A stretch of DNA of 64,000 nucleotides from Isochrysis galbana (taxonomy: Eukaryota > Haptophyta > Isochrysidales > Isochrysidaceae). Below the pieces are notes generated by a model. The model ran no database searches. It was not told where the DNA came from and was given only the letters and a program-made list of their open reading frames with translations. The position numbers were made by a program, and so were the translations under genes. The DNA is taken from assembly GCA_018136815.1 (NCBI GenBank), contig CM030931.1:6778399-6842398 (forward strand), in the 5' to 3' direction. This document shows, piece by piece, positions 20,005 to 32,175 of this stretch. Positions within the stretch are counted from its first letter, which is position 1; the number at the start of each line of letters is the position of its first letter.

Positions 20005-23000
20005 ATGTGGGTCGGCTTCACCCCCGCGTGGGTTGGGGGGCTCGCGCGCTTCCGCCACGTGGTCGGCACGTTCTGGTGTATCGTCATGATGCTTGGTGTC
20101 TACCACAGCGAGTCCACTATCAGCGCCATCACCTCTGATCTCGCCGTCATCAAGGGAAGGCCGCAGCCGGCGTTCATGTGCGTGGGAGAGCCCAGCAGAG
20201 AGGGAGCAGAGCAGGGAGAGCAGCGGGGGATGTCGGGGTAGAAAGCATGCCCCGAGTGCTCGCTGACCCGCGTGCTTAAGACTGCCTCGGTCTCACCGGA
20301 TCAGTCTCCTGCCGCCTGCAGGCGCGATTCGCTCAAGGCCGCCTCAGAACTCAAGTCCAAGTTCCCGTCGCTTGCTGGTATACCGCCTTGCCGTGACGTC
20401 ATTGCGCACCACCGTTTCCAAGTACTGATCGCACCGAGCCACCGTCCTCCTATGGTTGCAGGCGAAAAAGCAATCGTGCGTGTGCGGCGCCTCGATCACG
20501 AGTTTGTTCTATCTGAGAAGACAGAGTCATTCTGCAAATCGCTTGCACAGGTGTAGCTCTTGCCGGCCCGATTGGGCGCTTGCTGGTGCTGATGCTACGG
20601 TGACCAAGGGAACGTGCACCCGGCACCCCTCGTGCTCTTTGCAGCCTCACTCGCACAGAAAGACAAGGGAAACACACTGCCCCGGCCAGCCCCGGCCTGT
20701 CCCATCGCCGCTCTTCCTGCCTGATCAGTGCCCCTTGATGTGTCTGCTATGCAGTCGGTAGAGGAGTTCCGTCCCGAAGGCACGCTCCTCGGGGTGGACT
20801 CGATCTACAACTACTGGAAGCCAACTTGGGCGAGCAATCGGCCGCCGCAATTTGTGAAGGAGCTCTTCTTGACCGAGGCCGACTCGAGCATGCTCATGGT
20901 GAGCCGCTACACTATCATTGGTGGTGCTGCTGAGCGACCTGTAGGACGCGGCGCCTGCCACGTGGTACGGCCTCGCGAGCATATTGGTCGCGAGGCGGCG
21001 CTCGCGGAGGTGGTGACAGCCATGTACCAAGTGGTCACGCCACTCCGAGTAGCGCGCGAATATTTGCCCAGCGCCACGCGCCATTCCTTTGCAGGTCATC
21101 TACCTAAACACCTCCTACTCTGAGCATCTCGATCTCTACGTAGATGCCATCGGCAAGATGGTGACGCTAGCAGAGCTTCAGCTTGCTGGGCCCGTTGCAT
21201 ACGAGGTGCGTCATGCCGCGTGTGAAGGCACGCCCAACGTGGCTGAAGCACGGCCTCGTATAAGTCCGCCCCCTCTCCTTCACTCGCTTGCCCTTCCCCC
21301 TCGCATTCGTGCTCCAGGTCTTCCTCGGTGGCGATCTCACGATGCGCAAGGACCTCTCCATCGCTGTGCAAGCGGACGCCGCGTTTGTGCACTCGCTCAC
21401 CCTCCCTATTGCCACCGCTCTGCTCGCGCTGTTCTTTCGCTCCCTGCGCATCATGCTGCTTCCGCTAGTCACCATCACGTTATCGGTAGCGTCATCATTG
21501 CTCGTCATGTACCACGTCTCCCAAATCCTTCCGCTACACTACTTGGTCCCGGGGCTACTAACATGCGTGACGCTCGCATGCTCGGTCGATTACTGCCTCT
21601 TCTTCCTTGCGCGGCTTAAGGTGAGAACGTAGAGGGGCGGCGGAGGATACGCTAGTGGGGCGGCGGAGGATGAATCGGCGTGAGCTCGATGGGCGTAACG
21701 AGGTGCACACCCGAAGGAAAGTCCTCTCCTCGCGGGGACGATAGCCCTTTCGCCCTCGTGTCCAACCATCGGCTCTCGCGTGCCTTGTGTAGGATGAACT
21801 GACTTCTACTAGCTCTAGCCAGCCGAGCTTCCACGAGGCCGTTATCATGTCGACTGCCAACGGCGGGTACACCATCATGACGTCTGGGCTTGGGCTTGCA
21901 GTCGGCTTCCTCGGCCTCTGCTTCTTCCCTATCGATGCAGTCGTCTGTACTGGCCTCGCATCAGCCGCAACGATTGTCGCTATCATTATAATCAACATTA
22001 CTGTCATCCCGTGCCTGCTCGTCTCATTCCCTGACTTCTGGCGCGCCTCATGGGAAGATGGCGGCTATCGACTGCCAATCGCGAACTGGGGCGCCGACTT
22101 TGGCGACCAGCACAACACTCCTGCCACCGGGGGGCAGGCCAAAGGAGGGAGCATGCCGCCTCCGACGATGCCCAAGGCCACGTCCGCCGAGCCCGAGATA
22201 TCATGGTGGACTGTGTACGGCTGGTGGGTGGTAGACCATCGTGCCGGCTTCCTGCTGGCCGCCATCGCCTTTGGAGTGGTGGTTTCACCGGCGGTGCTCA
22301 CGACCAAGTATACATCTTCGCCGCAAGCTGTTTTCCCGAACGGCTATGCCTCGATGGACTTCGCTCGAGAACTCATCGACTCATACGGAGAGGGGCGCAT
22401 CTGGCCTTACTATCTCGTGCTCGACTCCAAGAATGGGACCATCTTCTCTGACACCTTCTTCGAGGCCGCCGGGGAGTTCTTACAGGAGGTCAATGCGACG
22501 CTCGCGCACAACGATGTCGCCGTGCAGGTGTGCCCACCGATCAAAGCAGGGCGTGCACGCGTGTACGCGCCGTCTCATCTTGACCGCCGCTGAGCCATCT
22601 TATGATACAGCTGAAAAACTCAGCCTCTCCTCCCCAACCGGACCCGACCAGAGCGTCATTGGCCTCATGTATCTAAATGGGGAATATGTCAAATGGACCG
22701 AGCTGCAGAGCATGCTGCACTTCGCCGACGGCGACTGCGGCGCTCGCGAGCGCAAGCAAATCCAGCAAAAATTGGGCGAGGCCTCGCGGCTCATTGGCAA
22801 GCAGGTGTCGACGACTATGTCGGAAGTCACGACTCTCATTGACGCGAATCGCCCACACGATGCCGAAACCCAGCCCAACGGCCTCGTCAGTTCTTCTGGC
22901 CGGCCAAAGAGCGAGCCCCGTCCGATTGTCGACCAAGACGACCTCGACCGTCTGGCCATGGGGGCCGGGCTATTTTTTGGCAAATTCGTCAAGGAGAGCG

Positions 23001-24112
23001 CCATCATTGCTGAGACCGTGCACGCGCACCCGCACGAGACGATCGCGCCTACCGTCACGGCGCTCTCACACTCCGTCGGCGAATCGGCGACACAGGCGTC
23101 GGACGCGATCATTCTCGGCGCGAAGGCGTCCGGTGCCCTATGCCTCAACATCGTCGAGATGCTCAAGCACTACGTTTCGCACAATTCGTCCACCGTCGTG
23201 GTCATCTCGCTCCACCGGCCCTACGGGCGTGAAGCTGCCAATTGGCTAGTTGAATTCAATGGGTTGCTCGAGGGCCTTGGCGAGCGCCACCCGCTCATCT
23301 CGGCTTCCGTCTCAGGCTTCGGCCTGAACTATCTCGCTCTACAGATGTACACCCTTTCATGGTTCCCGTGGGTCGTAGCCTTTACGGCATTCGCCATCTC
23401 GCTCATCCTCTTCCTCTCATACCGCTCCTTTGTTCTCGCCGTCCGTTCGGCTTGTACAAACCTCTTCTCCATCTCCTTTGTGTTCGGGACACTCTCTCTC
23501 GTCTACTCGGACACCGTCGGTGTCTCCTGGATGGTGCCGATAATCACTTTCTCCATCCTCATCGGTCTGAACATGGACTACGACGTGTTCCTCATCACGG
23601 GCATTCTTTCCGCGCGCTCGGCCGGGTTATCCAATGCCCAAGCCATCGTCTCTGGCCTTGAGCACAATGGTACTGTTATTGGGGTCGCTGGTCTCATCAT
23701 GGCCGCCGCTTTCTCGGGCCTCCTCTTTTCCTCTACTGTGATGAACCAGCAGCTCGCGCTCGTGATTCTAGTCGGCATCTTTTTCGACACCGTCTTCCTC
23801 CAATCAATGCTTGTGCCCGCCATCATGGCCTCGCTTGGAGAGTTCAATTGGTGGCCCTCCTCCTTTGCACAGCCTCTAGCTCGCGGCGAGGGCGACTGCG
23901 CCGGGGGCACCGACGAGTCGCTGGCGGGGCGGATGCTACACGGGCCTCGATCCGACGAAATAGCACCTGATGATGATGCTCGAGGAATGGGGTGGGTGGT
24001 GCGCCCCGGCAAGGGCGAGTCATGCCACGGCAATTCGAGGCTCTCCTCAGATGTCTCGGATTCCGCGCGTGGTTTTCCTGGCGAACCGCGGTGTAGCTCG
24101 GAGGCACTATGA
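20005..24112 (+). CDS. MMPL/RND-superfamily membrane transporter
   Basis: Exons are 20005-20177, 20322-20377, 20462-20550, 20755-20898, 21095-21205, 21318-21620, 21793-22527 and 22595-24112, for about 1,042 residues. The layout is the classic RND one: a first membrane helix near residue 20, a large external loop, a first bundle from about residue 215 containing CSVDYCLFFLARLKDEL (Asp282), a second loop, then a second bundle with IGLNMDYDVFLITG (Asp865) and FDTVFLQSMLVPAIM. The paired Asp-Tyr motifs fit the proton relay of MMPL pumps, which move lipids or drugs out of cells. The substrate here is unknown. The C-terminal 90 residues are hydrophilic. The last intron is only 67 bases with a weak acceptor (GCTGAG), the least certain join. 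An additional 5' exon is possible. A long GA-rich tract precedes the start. Confidence 0.82.
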
Positions 24113-25140
24113 CGACCGCCGCCCGGTTGCCGTTTGAAAGCCGCGATATGCCGTCTCGACGCCGACAACGAGCATCATCAAGATAATCGACCACTTCTAT
24201 GATCTGAGGCTCGGTTGTTGCCTCTTCTCTCCTCCAGTCTTCATCGATGATGGGCGCGAGATCCATTCAATCTCTTACTATAGCGGAGAGTCTCCAGCGA
24301 CCTGCAGCTCTATCGTGATGACCATATTCTAGCTCGACGCCTTTAGTGAGGTTTTAGTTGTAGTTCCCGCCACGATCTGTGGTTGTTGTTGGTGGTGGTG
24401 TATGGTGATGTGCTACTGAGAGCGACTGCGTATTCGTCGTCCCTCCCCGCCGTCGAGGCGCACAACATATGCGCAACGACGAATGCCGACGCGCGCGCGG
24501 GGAAGTGAGACGGTAGCGTGTGCATGTGTGCGTCTAAGTGTATACGTGCGTGATAACGCATATTTGCCAAGCGCAGGTTTCTTGTTTCATCTTCGTCTCG
24601 CTCTTGCTCTTGCCTTGTGTTCCCTCGAGACTCTAAAGAGAACAAGCATACACTACTACTACTACTACAACGAATATAAATAAGTGGCCCCTTTCGACCA
24701 TATGGAGAATCGATCTCGCTCGGAGGCCGTGCGTGATGTTATGATGTTATGCGTTATGCGACCGGGCTACAGGTACTACCACTTGCCAGCACTGGTGACA
24801 GTGAGACAATATTCGTCCTCCCACCAATATAAAGAAGAAGCGGACAGACGCAGCTGCAATCCAGCGGCGCCGGCAACGTAGGTCGTTTGCCTTCATTTGG
24901 TACCCCTCGTTTCCAAATACGCGATGCGGGGCCACCACGAGGGAGTCCCAGTCCTAGCTCATAGCCGACCCATGGGACGACGGTCACCAGTGGGAGCGGC
25001 ATGCCTCTCTCTCTCTTCGCACGCCCGGCCCAAAAAATATCTGACGAGCGAGGGGGGGGGTTGCTCTCCGGCGGGGACGTCGTCTCGTCCGCTCTTTCGC
25101 GGAGACACGCCCTTCAAGAGGTGTTTCCCTGTTTACTCCG
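24113..25140. other. Intergenic
   Basis: I see no supportable gene. The 3' untranslated region of the transporter probably occupies the first few hundred bases. A short (CTA)n run lies near 24650-24668. Confidence 0.35.
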
Positions 25141-25527
25141 TATTACCTTGTAAGCTTCCTCGACTACGTCATGATATTCTTCGTTTAAATTATGAATGTC
25201 ACGAATAAATTTGCCGGCATATTCTTGAGAGTACTCACTGGCGATCTCAATGAACAATTCGAGCTTCCGTTGCAGTTCGTATAGTTTTGTGTTATTGCTA
25301 CGTAGTGATAGCAGCTTCTTTTTATTGAATACCGGGCAGTAGTCTTCTAAGGCTTTGTCGTGTCTTTCCTTGAATTCTCGCAGATGTCTTTTTAAGTGAT
25401 TGCTAACTTCAGGTATGGCAAGTACGTAGTTCTCGATATGGGTTACGGTACCCCTCATCAGCGCCAAGTCCAATGTGTCAATCTCTTCCAGAGCTTTAGT
25501 CAAAATAAACCAATTCGCGGATGACAC
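25114..25527 (-). CDS. Unrecognised AT-rich helical reading frame
   Basis: A 137-residue frame whose first 17 or so residues overlap the adjacent LINE, so the true start is unclear. From ALEEIDTLDL onward it is rich in Glu, Lys, Leu and Asn and predicted to be mostly helical (HLKRHLREFKERHDKALEDY, ELQRKLELFIEIASEYSQEY). The stretch at roughly 25140-25495 is clearly more AT-rich than its neighbours and uses AT-ending codons, so it looks foreign to this genome. It is cut by the 5' junction of the LINE. I recognise no family. It could be a gene fragment of foreign origin or a piece of another mobile element. Confidence 0.35.
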   Translation of the reverse strand: MSSANWFILTKALEEIDTLDLALMRGTVTHIENYVLAIPEVSNHLKRHLREFKERHDKALEDYCPVFNKKKLLSLRSNNTKLYELQRKLELFIEIASEYSQEYAGKFIRDIHNLNEEYHDVVEEAYKVIRSKQGNTS

Positions 25528-28485
25528 AGCCCTGATAACCAGGGACTACGCAAGCTTGAAAAAAGCGCTCCAATGGGTGAAAGCCCACGAGCAAGCGACA
25601 GGAGGCAAAACCAACGAGTCTAAATTCCAAGGCATTAGGATGGGTTCGCAATTAAGGAACAAACCACCGTGGGATATGCGCAAATATAACTGGATCGAAA
25701 ATGACCAATACCTCGTGATACTAGGCGTGCCACTAGGAGCCCCAGAGGCGCTTAAGCCCTTTTGGAAAAAGCTAGCGGACAAGGTAGACAATAAAGCAGC
25801 CCAATTAGCGCCGTTCACACGCCATATGTCGATCTTCGGCAGGACTAACATAGTGAACTTTATAATTTACGGCACGCCTAGGTACTGGATGCAAACCTTA
25901 GCACCTCCCAAATGGTTCAACGCAAGAATCCAAAAAGCGGCGGACAAGATTCTTTGGGAAAGCCCCTACACAGGGAGGAAATACCAATGGGTGAAATACC
26001 CACACTACCCACTTAACAACACGCAAAACGCGACGCGCACGTTGGGAACAGGCCTACTAAACTGGACAAATCACGTAAAAGCTCTACAAGCTAAGTGGAT
26101 ACTAAACTACCTCAACGCAAGAAAAGCGTCATGGAAACACGCGCTAGACGCGTGGTTCTGCCGCACTGGGCTGGGTCGTGGCGCGGTCTTCTCCACAATC
26201 CCCCCCGCCTCTCTTACGCGCAGCCTCAGAGGTAACCCGGCGCTTCCAACATTTTGGAAGGACGCGCTAAACACCTTTAGATCACTCGATATCCAGCGCT
26301 CTCGCCTATCGATAGATTAAAATTAAAATTAAAATGTTATATCCTAGCCAACCCCACTAGCTAATTGGACACAACTTTTCAGCCCCGGACTCCCGCCATG
26401 CCTGGCGAGCCAGGTGTCCGAGTGGTACCGGGGGGGGGGGGCATTGCCCCCTCCCCTCGATATTTGTCCTCCCCCCAGTGCAAGCACCGGCCCTACGCAC
26501 CCCAGCACACCCTCTCCTCGAGGCCACGCTGGGGGAAAACCCCTTTCGGGTAAAAGCAACGCAGGGGGGGGGGGGGCACTCGTGAGTTTAGGGGCCTAGA
26601 GCGCTAATCTCCCTCGCCCGAGCGAGTGGCCGCGGCGAGCCGCGGCCCTTCCCTCCTGGCTCTGGCGCCCCCGTCTTCTCTTACCCAACTAGGTCTAGAA
26701 GACACGTAAACACCGGAGGGGAGAGCTGCCGCTCCCCCCTCCCCTCCCTCTTCCCTTTTCCTCCTCTCTTCCCTGCGGCGGGGGCCCATGGCGCGCGCCT
26801 GCGGCCCCTCGCTCAGGTCCCCAGATGGCCTGCAGGGCCTGGGAGCACAGCTCAGGGGGCAGGTGAGGCTGGGGCATGGCCCTGGCCCCTCCTGCCTCTC
26901 CCTCGCTGGCGCTCCGCTCCCCTGCAAGTCGACTGGAGCTGGCTGGGGGGTCCTGAACAGGGGGGCCCAGGGGGAGGAGGGGCTGGTCAGAGGAATGGGC
27001 AGGCCACGACAGGCCAGGGCGGGCGAATCAGGCGTGCCTGTGGGGAGAGGGATGGGTCAGCAGGGCAGTGTGCTCCTGGCAGGCCATCAGGCGTGCCAGG
27101 AGAGCGGGTGGTTCTTCCCCCATGGCAGGGGAGGAGTGGAGAGAGAGGGGGGCTCGTGCCCCGCCATGAGTGAACCAAGTATAAACTTAGTTGCTCGCCT
27201 ATCGATAGAGGGTGCGCTCTCGCAACCGATATGGTGCAACCCGCACGAACAACCGCCACGTATGCGCGCCGCTTGGGCAAGCCTATGGCAATCCCTCCAC
27301 ACACACGTCGTGCATAACGTGTTCAAGGATAACAACCTAGACACACCCTACACGAAAGAGGAATGCGCCCGATATCTAGACCACCTCCCGGAGATATTCG
27401 AACACGCGGGCAGCATAATAACCAAGGGAAGCTTCTTAGACTCGTGGGCGTCGATAGTACAACAAGCCTCGAGTCTCCTTGGAAAAGCGCAACTAGACCC
27501 GGCGCCCGGGTCTGACCCGGAGGGGACTAGCGAGAACGGAACACGCGACAATAAGGCGGGCATTGAGGCCCCGCCGGAAATCAGAGTGTCCGATAACGAA
27601 ACATACATAACTAAGATGAACAACATATGGATTCACACCAACACGAATTACCTCGGAGAGCCGGCCGACCGGACGGGGGTCGCGACCCCAGAAGAAGCCC
27701 GACTATACCACCCCCCCGCTAGATGGGAGGGAGGGTTGAAAGGCCCCAAATACGCGGAATACCCGCTAGCGGACGAGTATACAATGGACGGCAAAAAACA
27801 CCTGGACCTCACCACGGTCTCGGACATAACACAGGTGCTAGAGAAAAACATGCCAGATAACAAACCCCAGCCGGCAAGCGAGGCATGGGCCCGAAGAATC
27901 AACCTAACCCACGAGGAGTGGAAGCACGTGGCCAGCTTATACACCCTACCCCTACTAAAACACACGGACAAACACCCACACTTCAAACACATCACCCACA
28001 GGAGGATTGGTACGCGGAATCGCTTCGGCACGGCGACCACGAATACCTGCAGACTCCGATATTCATAGTGAACACCAAAGGTGCCCTCGCAATGAACACA
28101 AACCTGACCTTGGTGGCACAAGCTCTCGACATGGCGGAAAAACTAGCCTAACCTTCCAACAAACGCCGCACCCCGCGCACTCATGATCCCACGTCACAGG
28201 CCCAATGCGCAACACAGGCCCAAACCCACCCTCATGTGCCACCAACCACGAGGACCGCAAGAAAAACCGATCGTCCGATGGAGCGAGAGGAGGCCGAGAA
28301 ATCGACCATCGGAGACCGGTACACGCCGCCTGCCACTGGAAACCCCGAACATGGAGCCCCTAAGTAGAGCACGAGGGGACGAGCCGCAAGGCGAGTGTAA
28401 GGGAGTATTAAGGGACGCGGGCGTGGCTGTCGGGAGAATGTCGCAAGGCCGCGAGCGCGGAGTGAACATTAAGAAGTTTTTTTTT
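25499..28485 (+). mobile_element. 5'-truncated LINE (non-LTR retrotransposon), split by a nested retroposon
   Basis: The coding part begins at the catalytic palm of the reverse transcriptase (NQFADDTALI) and continues with VILGVPLGAP, thumb-like sequence and a long C-terminal region (27178-28068). An 877-bp element (26317-27193) interrupts it and is bounded by 16-bp copies of CTCGCCTATCGATAGA. The frame on the two sides is consistent once the insertion and one duplication copy are discounted. Near 28068 the main frame stops, while a second frame (to 28151) carries further family-like sequence, so there is at least one frameshift. The upstream half of the reverse transcriptase is absent. Transcription and movement are not expected. 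The 3' end is placed at a T-run near 28485. Confidence 0.75.
26317..27193 (-). mobile_element. Retroposon S2 (877 bp) inserted in the LINE
   Basis: Flanked by 16-bp direct repeats at 26301-26316 and 27194-27209, typical of target-primed reverse transcription. Read on the minus strand it ends with GTTGGCTAGGATATAAC followed by (ATTTTA)n, a simple-repeat tail. The same 3' end occurs at 48575-48840 (+) and 58333-58560 (-). An inner block (about 26815-26905) also recurs near 49620-49700. It holds a small palindrome, CCTGGCGAGCCAGG. There is no convincing open frame, so it is probably moved by a LINE's machinery. Confidence 0.7.
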
Positions 28486-28554
28486 ATTCGGTAAGTCTCT
28501 TGGAATCCTGTGCGGCAGGATTGCCCCTCGTTTCCGTTATGGTGCGATTCCCCT

Positions 28555-28970
28555 TCCAGACGGGATCGCCGACAGATCGCCTTCTGATCGTCGTCCGTCG
28601 TCGTCTGATCGGAGTGTTTGGGTTTGATTTCAGTCGAGTTATGTGATAAAGTCGCGGGGCGAGAGTCGGGGTGTTTTCCTGGGTGTCTCTGTCCGTCGTC
28701 CTGTCGGCGGTCGTCATCCGTCGTCGCTCTCGCTCTCGTCGCTCTCGCTCTCGTAACACTCGTACCCTACAATCTCGCCTCGCCTCGCCAGCCCCTGCCA
28801 TCACAGCCCTCCTCACACTCACCCTCGCCTCTCGCTACTCGTTCCATGTCGCTCTCGCCGCCGTCCTCGCCCTCGCTCAAGCCCGCCTGCCCGCCTTCCT
28901 CTGCTGACGGGCTTCAGCCCGTCAGCGTCTCCGAAGTCGTCTCCTCAGCCGCGCCTGCCGCCGGCATGCC
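28555..28970 (+). repeat. Inverted repeat pair IR-L, left copy
   Basis: This copy and 40217-40633 are inverted duplicates, roughly 90% identical by eye. Both can encode a Ser/Pro-rich peptide beginning MGLISVELC, containing a shared internal start MSLSPPSSPSLKP. The match resumes at 29035-28990 versus 39190-39245, so the unit originally extended to about 29015. A CGTCGCTCTCG-type tandem lies at 28710-28755. It is probably part of an unidentified mobile element. Confidence 0.65.
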
Positions 28971-29069
28971 TCCTTCCTCATTGCCCTCAGGCCCTATGGG
29001 CCATCCCAATTCGTCACCCGTCTCGCACCAGTACACCGCTTGTCTCGCACCAGTACATCGCTTCCGGAG

Positions 29070-29520
29070 CCTACATGTGAAAAACAGTCGACAAGCCCAA
29101 GAAAAACAGTAAAAACAGCTGTTTTTGGGATATACAGAAAAACAGCCGAAAACAGCCCGAAAAACAGGCCGCCAGTGTTTACGTTAGACAATGGTGTTTA
29201 CGTAAGAAAACGATATAAAATTTTGCGCGCTGGGGGTGGGGGGGGGGGGCGGGAACTCGCGTGGCGCCAGGCGCCAAGCGTCTCTCACCCGCGCGCAGGC
29301 ACTCCACCCGCCCCCTTCCCTCCCCCCTCCCCACAGCCCCAAATATGAGCTCGGTGATCAACCCCAACCCCACGCGCGCCTCCCTGTCCACGTCTCGCGT
29401 CATCACACCGGCGCGCCGGCGCAGCTGGCCCCAGGTTTAGGGCCCAGGCTCAGAGAAACGGTGAAAAACACTGTTTTTGGTCTTCACAGAAAAACAGGTT
29501 TTCTGTTTTTCACATATAGG
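29070..29520 (+). mobile_element. Non-autonomous hAT element (451 bp) with 8-bp duplication
   Basis: The ends are CCTACATGTGAAAAACAG and the inverse of CCTATATGTGAAAAACAG. Flanks are TTCCGGAG on both sides (29062-29069 and 29521-29528). The interior has repeated AAAACAG motifs and a short frame MSSVINPNPTRASLS that resembles the N-terminus of the transposase at 61889 (MSLQPNPNPDRAS), so it looks like an internally deleted relative of that element. It sits inside the IR-L repeat. Confidence 0.78.
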
Positions 29521-30209
29521 TTCCGGAGAACACGCGGACCATCGGTACCGGCCACTTGGGAAGTGCCTCAAGGTCAACCTCCAGATTGTCGTCCTCTTCC
29601 TCCTGATTGTATTCCTTCCCCCTACTTTCTTCAGTGTGGCGAAGGGACGAGGGAGCCGGGGTTTCTTCATGGTGACGCCCGTTCACAGCTCGCGAGGGAT
29701 CCCCCGGGCTCTTCTCTCCGGATTTCGCTCTCACCCTCTCTAAGCTCTAAGCCGTGCGTGTGCCCCACGAGACTCTAACCATTGTACTTGAGGCATTCTA
29801 CTCTACTCTACCCGGATAGAAGAGAGAGAGAGCCCCAGCTCGTGCGAAAAGAATGCAAAGGCGCCCTCCGAGTGCTTTCTCGGGGAGGAAAGTACCCCCA
29901 GAGAGTAGTAGATATACAGCTCTCCTTCTTCTTTCTTGGCTGCCCCCACACACTTCACTACACTCTCTAGAACCACACGCCGCGTGATTCTGGCTTGTCC
30001 CCGCCAAAAACCACTATATATTCTCCCGAGATATATATGAGGGAAGAAGACCCTCTTCACAAGAATAGAGAGCGGCCGAGCGAGTACGCAAGAGAGAGAG
30101 AGTCTTCCCTCCTCTCCTCCCCTCCGGTCTCCCCCTTCAGCTCGCCCTCCCTCCCTATCTCCCTCCCCTCGCCACTGCCCTCTCCGTCTCTTCCCGCGCG
30201 CTGCAGGCG
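29521..30209. other. 5' flank of PP2C gene
   Basis: No separate gene is seen. TATATA-like stretches lie at 30015-30020 and 30031-30038, and the plus strand is CT-rich from about 30100 to the start codon. This is a likely promoter and 5' untranslated region. Confidence 0.4.
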
Positions 30210-32175
30210 ATGGTCCTGCGCCGCGAGTTCCTGCAGGAACACCAGCGTGCGGCTCTCGGCGCCCCACCTGGTGCGCTCTATGGTCCTCGCGGGCTGGGCG
30301 TCAGCTCTCCCTCCATCTTCCGTGCTGAGCGGCCGAAGAGCCTCCCGCCCGCCAGGCGGCCATCTCTGCTGCTCACCGCACCTGTGGGGGCCGGGCCTGT
30401 GCTGCCACTCGCACGCAGTCCGGCGCACACGCGCGCACGCTCAAGAGGCATCGTCGTCCCGGCCGCGCAGCCGCAGTTCGAGGGTCCGCTTGGCAGGAGC
30501 GCGCCGCTGATGTCCGAGCACAGGGCCGCGCGAACAGACACTGCACGCTCGGCTTTCGCTCCGCGCGTCCTTCCGCTCGACGTAGGCGTACAGAGCATAC
30601 AGGGTGTGAGTCCGTACAAGAGCGTCAACCAGGATCGTTGGGCCGCCGTACGCGCTGATGGCATCGAGCTCTATGGTGTATTCGATGGTGAAATTAGCCG
30701 CCCTCGCCGCACACAGCACATGGCGCGTGAGCGAGCAGATAACAGGTCTAGCCCTCGAGTCGGGGATCCGTCTTCGTCCCATGTGTGTCTGATGCCACGT
30801 CCCAATTCATTTATGTCAACTGCAGGCCATGGAGCTCTCGGTCACCGCGTCTCGCAATTTGTCTCAGAGCGTCTCGGAGCCGAACTCGTTGCGCTCACAA
30901 GGGACGTGACAGCCCGCCAGGATGTTTCAGCAGTCACCGCCGCTTTGCACGAGGCTCATCACCGCATCGAGCGCGCATTAGAGGCATCGGCCATCGACTG
31001 TACTAGTGCTGGCTGCACAGGCGTCTGTATCGTCCTGCTGCGTCCACTGGAGCAAGTGCCATCTGGAGCTTTGCTGCAAGATGGGGTGGCTAGTGGTATG
31101 AAACAACGGCCCTCTCCCATGACCTTGATTGTGTCTAATGTGGGTGATTCTCGTGCCGTTCTCGGCACCACCGTGCCCCGTCGAGCACAGTTCGGTGCGA
31201 ATGGCTCCTTAGGTGGGGGTGGGGGTGTGCAGCTCAACGCCGCATTGACAGGGGCCGTAGGAAACATCAGCACGGTAAGTTCTGTTGCCTACATTGCCAA
31301 TCTGTGCGAGACGGACGTTTGACCATCATTCTCCGAGGCGTTCCACTCTCCCTTCTCGTCTAGGAACGTGCCATGGATTTGAGCGTCGATCACAAGCCCG
31401 ACCATCCTTCAGAGCGGAGGCGCATCGAGGCTGCAGGAGGCGTGGTGGCCAAGAATGCTGGTGCTGGTGCAGCTGCGCCCTTCCGTGTATGGGATCGGCA
31501 ACGACGTGTTGGATTGGCTACTTCGAGGTCTTTCGGTGACACGTATGCGACCGGGGTAACTCATGAGCCCGACATTCGGGTGAGCGTGCGTTGGTTGCTA
31601 AGTCATCCACAACCTGTCTGCACGATGTGCCTTGCGCGCTCAAATCGACGCCATATATGGAAATGAGTGGGGCAAGTTGTCACAGCGTAGGTCTTAGTCG
31701 CTTCGATCTCATAGTTGCAGCACCTGAAATTGCCTCGCTCGCGCACATTGAGTTTTCATCCCGCCTTGCACCGCTTCCAAACTAAATCAGAGCGAGGCTC
31801 TCGTGGAAGGTGATCATTTTGTCATTATCGGGTCTGATGGTTTATGGGACCGAATTAGCTCGCCGGAAGCAGTCCGGTTGGCCTCCACCGCAATTCAAAG
31901 GGGCTCGCAGCATGCCGCTGATGTCATCGCCGCAGAAGCACTGCGCCGTTGGTGTGCTTTCTCTCAGCCTTCTGTGCATCAGCGTGCTGGACTTTGTGTA
32001 ATTTTATTAGAGGGCGGGCGCATCTTGCTTGTCATCTTGCCCCCGCAAAGTTTGCTCCTCCCAATGCGGGTGTTCTTGCCGCAAGTCATTGCGCACCATG
32101 TCACCTTGCAGGCGCGCCCTGGGCACGATGAGCGACGACATCACGGTGATGGTTGTGCGTCTTCCGAAGCCTTGA
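30210..32175 (+). CDS. PP2C-family (PPM) protein phosphatase
   Basis: Exons are 30210-30687, 30826-31274, 31364-31579, 31791-31951 and 32112-32175 (455 residues). PP2C enzymes remove phosphate from Ser/Thr using two Mg/Mn ions. All metal-binding motifs are visible in order: SVNQDRW near 143, GVFDGHG (split by intron 1, Asp159), NVGDSRAVL, LSVDHKPDHPSERRRIEAAGG, SRSFGDT, GSDGLWD (Asp397) and SDDITVMVVRL (Asp443/444). The enzyme therefore looks active. Intron 1 (138 bases) is a multiple of three and free of stops, so an unspliced message would insert 46 residues into the active-site motif DGHG. The N-terminal 120 residues are Arg/Ala/Pro-rich, without a clear targeting signal. The C-terminal exon is only 64 bases, and its phase joins W-RALGT. 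Confidence 0.88.

Noticed and set aside
26788-27177. N-terminal 130 residues of the long frame running into the LINE
   Set aside because: They come from the inserted retroposon S2 and are not part of the LINE protein.
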